A DNA stretch of 64,000 nucleotides, taken from Cellulophaga sp. HaHaR_3_176. Its GTDB lineage: Bacteria; Bacteroidota; Bacteroidia; Flavobacteriales; Flavobacteriaceae. The stretch covers positions 3,126,001 through 3,190,000 of the forward strand of contig NZ_CP058990.1 of the NCBI RefSeq assembly GCF_019021925.1, in the 5' to 3' direction. Positions 53,658-61,748 of this stretch are shown here, in pieces. The notes below the pieces were generated by a model. It worked only from the letters and a program-made list of their open reading frames with translations, ran no database searches and was not told the origin of the DNA. The translations under genes were made by a program, and so were the position numbers. Every line of letters starts with the position of its first letter. Position 1 is the stretch's first letter.

Positions 53658-55697
53658 TTAGTTATCGTTTTTAGCTTTAAAATCTGCAGCGTGCCATAAA
53701 GGCTCGCTTTCATAATAATTACCATTAGTAATCACTGCCTCAACAGTCCTTATATTTTTAATATCCTTTAATGGATTTTCTTCTAAAATAGCAATATCAG
53801 CTTCTTTACCCACTTCTAAACTTCCAGTTTCTGCATATAATCCCATAGCTTTAGCTGGAACACTAGTTGCTGATTGTATTGCTTGTAAAGGCGTTAATTC
53901 TCCATATTTTTGATAGGTTTCAATTTCTAAATACAGACCAAAAACAGGTACGATATTATCTGTTCCAGCAACAATAGGCACTCCTGCCTTATAAAATTGA
54001 CCAAGAATCCCCATAGCTTTGATATAATCTGCTTTAGCTTTTTCTGATCGTTCTAGAGGTAAACCACTTCTGAACCTTTTACCTTCAAACAACTCATAAG
54101 CTATTCTATCTGCAAATGGCTCAACAGCTTCAATTACAGAACCTCTTGGCATTGCTCTAACAACATCTAAAGCTATTGTTGGATCTAAGACTGTTTTGTG
54201 CTCTAATAGATACGCAATAGATTCATCAATTTGCTCTTGACTAATATCATTTCCTTCAATATAATAGCTTCCTAACTCTTTCACTTTTTTATCAGGAAAT
54301 AGCACTGTTAAAATACGGGAGCGATGACTTAACATATCCATTCCTGCATCAATAGCTCCACGAGCATTTCCGATAGCATTTGGTACATGACCTGTAATTG
54401 ACATACCACGTTTATGCCCTTCTTCAGCTAAAACCTTTGTTAATTCTGCATTTACAGACGAGTAAATTTTGATTTGCTTGTACCCATTCGAAAAATATAA
54501 ATCTGCTACTTCTTGAGCTTCCTGAACTGTTCTAGCTCTTACGACTCCGTTACCTTGTATACCAGCACCATCAGTCATTCCTGCTAATAAAATATCTGGA
54601 CCTAAAGCTCCTTTTTTTGCAATAGCATCTCTAAATGATGTAGCAAACTCAAGTTCATTTCCATTATCGCGAATGGTTGTTACTCCGCCTGCTAAATAAG
54701 CGGGTGCCCATTGTACTTGATTTGAATGAGCATGCATATCCCACATACCGGGCATTAAAGTTTTACCTTTAAGATTAATAACCTTAGCACCTTCTGGTAT
54801 ACTAACTTCCGTACGTTTGCCTATTGTTTTTATACGACCATTTTCTATAATTAAAGTCATATCTTCTTGGGTAGTATCACTTACCCCATCAACAAGGTCT
54901 GCACCCACAAGTGCCTTAATGCCCGCCTGCGCACCTTTTAAATCATTTGTATATTTATTTAAAGCAGCCATTTGTTGCTCTACATTTCCTTTTACAAAAA
55001 ATGGCTTAGCTTCTTCGTACCCTTTTCTTATATATTCTCTTATTTGCGTATTTGCTTTAACAAGTGCTATTAAATTTTGAGACTCATCAACCCAAATCGT
55101 TCTTCCTCCCCAATTTATTCCTTCAACAACATAGCGATCTAACGGTACTTTTTTTTCTTTAATTACTACCGTATCTTTTTGAATAAAATTCATAGTAACC
55201 TCACCTCTTGGTAGTGTCGGAATACCAATCTCTCCTCCATTTTTAAAATAATAATGATATAACATCATTTCTATTCCGGCTGGAATATTACTGTGAACCG
55301 GGAAAAATTCTGTGTTTTTAAATTGAACAAAGTTTCTATTTTTCTCCCAAACAGAAACACTATCTTTTGTTCTTCTTACTTCTAAATTAACTATAGTATC
55401 CTTACTTGTTATCCTTCTGTTCAAATAATAAGAAGGCTCTAAATTCATATCTAAATGCAACTCAGCAGCTACCCCCGTTATTCTTCCTCTTTCATTTTCT
55501 CCTTGAAGAGATGTAACCAAAATAGAATCTTTTGTTGCTTTTATAGAATAAGTTTCTTCTCCAATTAAAGACTGTCTTCTATACACTAAAAAAGTACCCT
55601 CCTCATTAATATTTTGCCATTTTGATGGTCCTGTTGAACATCCTGTAACTAAAAGCAATACTACTATTTGTAGCATATAGCTTGCTTTATTCATCAT
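53658..55697 (-). CDS. Amidohydrolase-family lipoprotein
   Basis: About 679 residues from the ATG at 55697 (MMNKASYML). An in-frame TTG at 55769 overlaps the upstream gene but gives an odd leader. Lipobox VTGC. Residues up to about 300 are an unassigned beta-rich domain. Then the metal-dependent amidohydrolase (imidazolonepropionase/prolidase-like) barrel: MWDMHAHSNQV (H-x-H), ITGHVPNAI, MLSHRS and VAGTDNIVP. Close in architecture to the amidohydrolase at 56976-58967 in the same operon. It hydrolyses an amide or peptide bond in the periplasm or at the surface. Substrate unknown. Confidence 0.87.
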   Translation of the reverse strand: MMNKASYMLQIVVLLLVTGCSTGPSKWQNINEEGTFLVYRRQSLIGEETYSIKATKDSILVTSLQGENERGRITGVAAELHLDMNLEPSYYLNRRITSKDTIVNLEVRRTKDSVSVWEKNRNFVQFKNTEFFPVHSNIPAGIEMMLYHYYFKNGGEIGIPTLPRGEVTMNFIQKDTVVIKEKKVPLDRYVVEGINWGGRTIWVDESQNLIALVKANTQIREYIRKGYEEAKPFFVKGNVEQQMAALNKYTNDLKGAQAGIKALVGADLVDGVSDTTQEDMTLIIENGRIKTIGKRTEVSIPEGAKVINLKGKTLMPGMWDMHAHSNQVQWAPAYLAGGVTTIRDNGNELEFATSFRDAIAKKGALGPDILLAGMTDGAGIQGNGVVRARTVQEAQEVADLYFSNGYKQIKIYSSVNAELTKVLAEEGHKRGMSITGHVPNAIGNARGAIDAGMDMLSHRSRILTVLFPDKKVKELGSYYIEGNDISQEQIDESIAYLLEHKTVLDPTIALDVVRAMPRGSVIEAVEPFADRIAYELFEGKRFRSGLPLERSEKAKADYIKAMGILGQFYKAGVPIVAGTDNIVPVFGLYLEIETYQKYGELTPLQAIQSATSVPAKAMGLYAETGSLEVGKEADIAILEENPLKDIKNIRTVEAVITNGNYYESEPLWHAADFKAKNDN

Positions 55698-55765
55698 AAG
55701 TTTTGATTTATTGTTAACTATCATTTTGGTTTTTTTAAGGTTGTACTTATAACTTGCATTTAAAA

Positions 55766-56887
55766 TCAAGGGAATTTCGGTGTAAATCTATTGAAGTAAA
55801 AGAGGTTTAATTCATCTGAATTACTTTCAATAATATCAAGTTTATTATCTCCATTTAAATCATAGGTTAATATATCATAAGTGCTAAAATTCTGATCATT
55901 TAATTTTATTTTCTCCCAAGAATTTGCATCTCCTGCATTGATAAAAACCATGTTTGGCGCACCTACATTACCTACAACAATATCTGTAATACCATCACCA
56001 TTTAAATCGCCAATTGATAGTGAATATGATTTATCTGTACTATCATCAAATACAACATTACGGTCATATGTTCCTTTTTTACTTCCAAAATAAATCACAT
56101 TTGGCTCTCCTATATTTGCCGTAATAATATCTTTATAACCATCATTATCTATATCTATAACCGCTACAGATCTTGTTACATCATTGCCTGTTCCGTAAGG
56201 TGTTTTTTTTGAGAATTTTAGATTGCCATTATTCAAATACACATAGTTGGGTTGGTCATCTCTATTAGCTAATATCAAATCTAAATTCCCATCTCCATTC
56301 ATATCTGCAACCTCAACATCAATGGTAGAATCTTTTTTATCACCAAAGCCTATGACCTCTGTAAAAACACCTTTTCCGTTATTTAAACAAATTTCATTTT
56401 CGCTTCCTCTGTTCGTAATTAAAATATCAGTATCGCCATCATTATCTATATCTGCAACCACAATATTTCTCGTATGACCATATTTTTCACCAAAGCTTGC
56501 GCCTTTAGTAAAGTTTCCTGCTCCATCATTAATAAAAATGTAATTAGGTGCCATATCATTTCCAACAGCAATATCTAAATCGCCATCACCGTCAAAATCT
56601 GCGAGTTCTGTAGAATAACTCGTTTCTTGCTCTGTACCTAAATTTTTAGAAACGGTAAAAATTCCGCGACCATTGTTAACAAAAATTCGGTTTTGGCCTG
56701 GCCAATGTCTACCATTTGCCGCAACAATATCTAAATCACCATCATTATCAATATCACCAATACCCATAGAAGCGGTTCTCTCTTTATTGATCCCTAGTAT
56801 TGTTCTACTATTGTTAAAGAATTTTGCTTTTTGAGAATGAACAGAAATCATGCAACAAGAAAAAAGTGCAAATAGAATATATTTCAT
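55766..56887 (-). CDS. Exported FG-GAP/VCBS repeat protein
   Basis: 373 residues. Signal peptide about 1-19 (ISVHSQ). At least seven repeats of the calcium-loop type: GDIDNDGDLDIVAANG, ADFDGDGDLDIAVGND, ADIDNDGDTDILITNRG, ADMNGDGNLDLILANRD, IDIDNDGYKDIITANIG, GDLNGDGITDIVVGNVG, YDLNGDNKLDI. They predict a seven-bladed beta-propeller, typically used for binding or adhesion. It sits between two amidohydrolase genes, so it may bind substrate or hold the enzymes at the surface. Confidence 0.9.
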   Translation of the reverse strand: MKYILFALFSCCMISVHSQKAKFFNNSRTILGINKERTASMGIGDIDNDGDLDIVAANGRHWPGQNRIFVNNGRGIFTVSKNLGTEQETSYSTELADFDGDGDLDIAVGNDMAPNYIFINDGAGNFTKGASFGEKYGHTRNIVVADIDNDGDTDILITNRGSENEICLNNGKGVFTEVIGFGDKKDSTIDVEVADMNGDGNLDLILANRDDQPNYVYLNNGNLKFSKKTPYGTGNDVTRSVAVIDIDNDGYKDIITANIGEPNVIYFGSKKGTYDRNVVFDDSTDKSYSLSIGDLNGDGITDIVVGNVGAPNMVFINAGDANSWEKIKLNDQNFSTYDILTYDLNGDNKLDIIESNSDELNLFYFNRFTPKFP

Positions 56888-56975
56888 AAGTTAACTATTT
56901 AGTTGGTTTGAGTTGCTAGTATTAATAAGTAATAGTCTGTCTTTTTATAGACACATATTCATACCTGATTTTTTT

Positions 56976-58967
56976 TTATTTAAAATGTTTGATACCCATG
57001 GCCTGATAAACCTCTTTGGCATAAAAAAGATTACCATCTTTCATAGTCCATTTTACATTACGTATTGTACTAATATCTTCTAATGGATTTCCGTCTATAA
57101 GAATAAGATCTGCCATTTTACCCACTTCTATTGCTCCGTACAATTCTGAAACTCCTGTCATCTCAGCTGATTTTATAGTTGCCAATTGTAAAACTTCAGA
57201 AGCAGGAATTCCAGCTTGCGCATAAAGCTCAAGCTCCCTATGGTATAAAAACCCAGGAAGACCATCCGTACCAGGAACAATTTCGACCCCTTTTTTATGT
57301 AAATCATAAACAATAGCTAACATCTTATTGAAACTCCCTTTATACCTCGCTACTTTTTCACCAGATTTTGGAAGTCCCCCACTATAATAATCTCGTTGAT
57401 TAAGCAAGGGCAACCTGTCTAAAATCTTAATATAAGTAGGGCTTGGTTCACCTTTAACGGACACAAACATGTTTTCAAAAATAGAAACAGTAGGATCTAT
57501 ACGTATGTTTTTTGTTTTCAACAGCTGAACAAAATCGAGGTATTCTTTGGATTTAAGATTAAGATCTACACCATGATATGCAGACATCGTATGCCTTAAT
57601 GGGGTACGAGTATCTATTGTATCAGATAAAAAATTGAGCAATACCATATTCATATGCTGTATTTCATCATATCCTTGATTAATGGCTTGCGTAGCGGTCA
57701 TAAAAGCAGGAATATGCCCACTAACACGCATATCTAATTCATGCGCTCTTTTTGTTAATGGCGCTACCCACTCTGGCCTTATAGAGCTATATAATTTAAT
57801 TTGCTGATAATCTAAGTCTTTATATTCTTGTATTTCAGCTAAGCCTTCTTCTACAGAACTCACTACATTACGCTGATTAGCAAAAGGTCCATCACCATCT
57901 ATAATACCTCCAAATGTGACAATACGTGGACCAATAATTTCATTTGTATTAAATTGATTGCTTAACTTTTTTAATTGTTTGTTGTTTGCTAAATCTCGCA
58001 CAGAGGTTACTCCGCCGGCGACATGTAACATGCCTCTAAATTTGGTATTATGCGTATGCATATCAAACATTCCAGGTAGTAATGTTTTTCCTTGCCCATT
58101 AATAACTTGAATATCTTTACTTATTTCAAGATAACCACTACTGTTGATTGCTGCAATACGATTTGCATGGACTAATACATCTTGATTTTTAAGTATATTG
58201 CCTTCAGGTGTGAAGATATTTACGTTTTTTATAACAACCTTATCTAATTTATGGGATAATTTTTTAGTCAGATCAGTCAAATACTCATCTTCAATTGTAT
58301 CTTGTATTCCCTTCATTTCTAGACGCAATTCTTTTAAATCTGTTCTAATTACATGCAGATTTCCTGATATTTTGGCAACCATTTCATTGCCAATCATCCA
58401 TAAATACGTGGGGTTCATGTCAAGACCTTTTACCATTAAAAGCTTTACAACTGTGTTATTTGAAAGCCTTATTGGCACATTTTCTACCAGTTCAACTTCT
58501 CCTATTGGATATAATTTTACTTTTTGATTTTCAGAAGATAGTAAAAGCCTGGCAAGAACTTCATAAATGGCAGGTGAGCCATCATATCTAAAATAAAGCG
58601 CATCTCCATTAAACTCCCCTTTCTTTTCTCCTTTAGGGTTTAACCAAGTTGCGCTATGATTTTCACTCTTAAAAAACTCTTGTATAGAATCTTTTAAATA
58701 GTTGACTCCAGTTACCGTTTGCGAGGTAACGAATCCCTTTTTATTAAAACTTAGTTCTTCTGAAAATTCTGGACCACGGCCCCTATCTGTATAGGTATAA
58801 TAATAGTTTACACTGGTTTTATCAGTCTTCCATTTTTCGTATTTCCCAGCTAAACCTTCTCTAAAAACTACATCATAAATCACTTTATCAGAAGCTTTAT
58901 GATCTGTAATGGGTAGATTGTTAAAACAACTTGTAACAATAAAGAAAAGTGCGCAAATATATTTCAT
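56976..58967 (-). CDS. Amidohydrolase-family lipoprotein (paralogue)
   Basis: 663 residues. Lipobox VTSC (Cys14). N-terminal beta domain (about 25-240), then the amidohydrolase barrel with MFDMHTHNTKF (H-x-H), VSGHIPAFM, IQHMNMV and VPGTDGLPG, in the same order and spacing as the other amidohydrolase of this operon. Paralogues with slightly different substrate range are likely. Co-transcribed with the M19 gene upstream (56 bp) and the FG-GAP gene downstream (88 bp). Confidence 0.87.
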   Translation of the reverse strand: MKYICALFFIVTSCFNNLPITDHKASDKVIYDVVFREGLAGKYEKWKTDKTSVNYYYTYTDRGRGPEFSEELSFNKKGFVTSQTVTGVNYLKDSIQEFFKSENHSATWLNPKGEKKGEFNGDALYFRYDGSPAIYEVLARLLLSSENQKVKLYPIGEVELVENVPIRLSNNTVVKLLMVKGLDMNPTYLWMIGNEMVAKISGNLHVIRTDLKELRLEMKGIQDTIEDEYLTDLTKKLSHKLDKVVIKNVNIFTPEGNILKNQDVLVHANRIAAINSSGYLEISKDIQVINGQGKTLLPGMFDMHTHNTKFRGMLHVAGGVTSVRDLANNKQLKKLSNQFNTNEIIGPRIVTFGGIIDGDGPFANQRNVVSSVEEGLAEIQEYKDLDYQQIKLYSSIRPEWVAPLTKRAHELDMRVSGHIPAFMTATQAINQGYDEIQHMNMVLLNFLSDTIDTRTPLRHTMSAYHGVDLNLKSKEYLDFVQLLKTKNIRIDPTVSIFENMFVSVKGEPSPTYIKILDRLPLLNQRDYYSGGLPKSGEKVARYKGSFNKMLAIVYDLHKKGVEIVPGTDGLPGFLYHRELELYAQAGIPASEVLQLATIKSAEMTGVSELYGAIEVGKMADLILIDGNPLEDISTIRNVKWTMKDGNLFYAKEVYQAMGIKHFK

Positions 58968-59023
58968 AAGTTACAAGATTGTTTTAAGGAGGTATATTTC
59001 TGTTTATTTTTAATGTTTAAGTC

Positions 59024-60178
59024 TTAAGACTTTAGGGTATCTTTAAAATATCGCAACCAATTAAGACCCAATATCTTTTCTATATCCCCTGTGCTGTACC
59101 CTCTTTTGTCTAATACTTTTGCAACTTGCAAATAACGATCTGCTTTATCTAATTCAGGAATCCAAGGTGGCCACTGTACTTTATAAGAAGGTTTAAACCT
59201 AGTTAATCTTGGCACATACCAATTTTCTCTTGTAGCTCCTGTTGCCTCTAAACCTTGAATAGCAAAATCTGCAGCAACACCCACATGTTCTATTCCTGCT
59301 ATTTTAACGGCATGATCTATATGGTCTACATAAGTTTCTAAAGTAGTTTTGGTTCCTAATTCTGGACCAATCATATAGCCTAAACATATAATTCCTATAA
59401 CTCCGCCTTTTGCCGCCATAGCTTTTATTTGATCATCTGTTTTAGCTCTGGGATGATTTTTATAGAGCGCTTCACACATAGAATGATTAAAACAAGCTCC
59501 AGAAGTACTAAATTCAATTCCTTCATTTGTTGTTTGTCGCCCGCAATGTGACAGATCTATCATGATCCCTAGCTCATTCATACGCGCTAAAGCCTCAATA
59601 CCAAAATCTGACAATCCAGAATTGGTACGCTCCGTACTCCCATCACCCAATAAATTTCTTTGATTATAGGTTAATTGAATCCAACGTGTTCCAGCATCGT
59701 ACAGTGTATTTATATTATCTATAGATTTCTCTATCATTGTAGCATTTTGAAACCCATATAATACAGCTGTTTTATTCTCTTTTTTAGCTCGGATAAAATC
59801 TGCTGCACTAGTCGCTTTAAGTAAAACATCCGAATTGTTTTGAATTCGAGTATCCCATTCTCCAATATTTTTTAAGGCACCTTTTAAACTCCCTGATAAT
59901 AAGGAAGTACCAAAGCCGGTATAACCAGATTGTTCTAAAGCTTTAAAAGAATCTTCATTCCATCCTTTCGGAATTACGAGACCATCTATAACCATAGCTT
60001 TTTTGTATAGTTCTTCAATCTTACTATCTGTAAGATTTGTTAATACACTATTTGTTAAGTTTTGGTTTGGATTGATATTAACAGATTCTAATATGGAATT
60101 AAAAGCAAGGGCGGTCTGCCCTGGAAATAATGCTCCTAGAGACATAAGTTTGACTAAATTTCTGCGATTTTGTTTCAA
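59024..60178 (-). CDS. M19 membrane-dipeptidase homologue lacking several metal ligands
   Basis: 384 residues. The start is TTG at 60178, required to include the twin-arginine-like leader QNRRNLVKLMSLGALFPG; no ATG precedes it before a stop. The M19 fold is clear: WIQLTYNQRNLLGDGS, LGIMIDLSHCGRQTT, NHSMCEALYKNHPRAKTDDQ, IEHVGVAADFA. But the zinc motif H-x-D is IDGLVIP here, and the Glu of EGG is replaced by Gln in GFQNATM. The two later His are present. It may bind one metal only or have changed chemistry. It is exported through Tat if the leader works. Confidence 0.82.
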   Translation of the reverse strand: MKQNRRNLVKLMSLGALFPGQTALAFNSILESVNINPNQNLTNSVLTNLTDSKIEELYKKAMVIDGLVIPKGWNEDSFKALEQSGYTGFGTSLLSGSLKGALKNIGEWDTRIQNNSDVLLKATSAADFIRAKKENKTAVLYGFQNATMIEKSIDNINTLYDAGTRWIQLTYNQRNLLGDGSTERTNSGLSDFGIEALARMNELGIMIDLSHCGRQTTNEGIEFSTSGACFNHSMCEALYKNHPRAKTDDQIKAMAAKGGVIGIICLGYMIGPELGTKTTLETYVDHIDHAVKIAGIEHVGVAADFAIQGLEATGATRENWYVPRLTRFKPSYKVQWPPWIPELDKADRYLQVAKVLDKRGYSTGDIEKILGLNWLRYFKDTLKS

Positions 60179-60269
60179 AATATTCTAGTATTACTATTTA
60201 AAAAATGGCATAAAGAGATAGATAAAAAACAAGGCTATTTTTAGCATTGTTCGTCATCATGAAATAAAT

Positions 60270-60308
60270 CTTGTACACACATTAATTAGGTATCAATGTG
60301 CGTACAAG
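60270..60308 (-). promoter_or_regulatory. Stem-loop between susD and the enzyme genes
   Basis: CTTGTACACACATT / AATGTGCGTACAAG pair over 14 bp with one mismatch and an 11-nt loop, 25 bp after the susD stop codon. In SusCD operons a hairpin here can stop part of the transcription, so that susCD mRNA is in excess of enzyme mRNA. Confidence 0.55.
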
Positions 60309-60332
60309 TAAATAGCTTAAATAAGGTTTTAA

Positions 60333-61748
60333 TTAATACCCTGGGTTTTGCTCTATGTTAGGATTAACATCTGTCTCATCTTGAGGTATTGGCATTATAA
60401 CAGTATCTGCTCCATAAGGAATTAAACAAATCTGTGCCGTACAGTTAGTTCTAACAATATCCATTTGATTACGCATCAAATCCCAAAGTCGTTGTCCTTC
60501 AAAGGCCAACTCTAGTCTTCGTTCCAAAAATATAGCATCGCTAAGTGCATCGCCAGAATCTGAATTATCCGGCTCGTCTGCAATTGCACGTTGGCGCACC
60601 ATGTCTAAATCATCTTGCGCACCCGCTATATTTGTACCAATTTCTGCTCTAGCCTCGGCACGTATCAAATACATTTCTGCCAGTCTAACAACCTTTACAT
60701 TATCAAAACCATTGATGTCTGGATATTTGATCATTCTATTTGGTGCAAATTCACCAGTTAATAAAGTATCTACTTCAAAAGTGCTTAAACGAGCATCATT
60801 CTCAGGGTAAAGATCAGCCACATCATTGGAAGGAAGATAATCTCCAAAACCTGCTTGTAGATAAAGACCTGCAATACCATTACCACCAACATTATCAGTT
60901 TCAGTCATTGAAATTTCAAAAATAGACTCTGAACTATTATCAGTAGTCCATAAGTCATAATAATTATCATTGGAAATTAAACTATAATCACCTGACTCTA
61001 TAACACTTGAAGACATTGCTTCTGCATTCGTCCAATCTTCTTGAAAAAGATAAACTTTTGCTAATAATGCCCTAATAGATGTAGGTGACAAAGTATTTGA
61101 ATTACCGCTTCTAGAATTACCATTCATCAAAGAAATACCCGTTGTCATATCAGAAATAATTTGTTCGTATACTTCTGCTACAGTATTTCTAGATGGTTCA
61201 TTATCCAAATCGAAATTTAAAACTACAGGAACTCCTGGATGACTAGCATCTGTAGTAAAGTTATATTGCTGAGCAAACATACGTACTAAATCAAAATACA
61301 TTAAGCCTCTTAGCGCATAAGCCTCACCAATGATATGATTTTGCTCAGCTATAACTGCATCAGATAAAATAGTTTCAGAATTGATGATAGCATTAGCTGC
61401 ATTAATTCCTTCATAAGCACTACCCCAAAGAGCTTGAGCCTGTCCATCAGATACTCTTTGAATATGTTCAGCATAATCTACAACTCTATTAGCTTGCCCA
61501 TTTTGTTTTACGTCATCTGCCAACACATCAGGTATCATAATCATGTAACGTCCATAATATTCTGATCCCGACAATTTATTATATATGCCAGTAACAGAAG
61601 ATTCGTAACCATCAAGATCCAATAAGGCATCGGTATCCGAAACAGATTGTTGCGGAGTAAGTTCTAAAAAAGATTCTGAACAAGAGAATACGAGTCCAGC
61701 CAATATCGTTAATATAAATATTTTATATGTTTTCATGTTTTTCATCAT
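60333..61748 (-). CDS. susD: SusD/RagB-type surface binding lipoprotein
   Basis: 471 residues. Lipobox FSC at Cys23 from the first ATG; an internal ATG four codons later also fits. The SusD/RagB fold: FLELTPQQSVSDTDALLD, ALRGLMYFDLVRMFAQQYNF, TSIRALLAKVYLFQEDWTNA, and the C-terminal VRLAEMYLIRAEARAEIG with ELAFEGQRLWDLMR. It forms the lid over the SusC transporter and binds the nutrient. No carbohydrate-degrading enzyme follows, so the ligand may not be a glycan. It directly abuts susC. Confidence 0.94.
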   Translation of the reverse strand: MMKNMKTYKIFILTILAGLVFSCSESFLELTPQQSVSDTDALLDLDGYESSVTGIYNKLSGSEYYGRYMIMIPDVLADDVKQNGQANRVVDYAEHIQRVSDGQAQALWGSAYEGINAANAIINSETILSDAVIAEQNHIIGEAYALRGLMYFDLVRMFAQQYNFTTDASHPGVPVVLNFDLDNEPSRNTVAEVYEQIISDMTTGISLMNGNSRSGNSNTLSPTSIRALLAKVYLFQEDWTNAEAMSSSVIESGDYSLISNDNYYDLWTTDNSSESIFEISMTETDNVGGNGIAGLYLQAGFGDYLPSNDVADLYPENDARLSTFEVDTLLTGEFAPNRMIKYPDINGFDNVKVVRLAEMYLIRAEARAEIGTNIAGAQDDLDMVRQRAIADEPDNSDSGDALSDAIFLERRLELAFEGQRLWDLMRNQMDIVRTNCTAQICLIPYGADTVIMPIPQDETDVNPNIEQNPGY

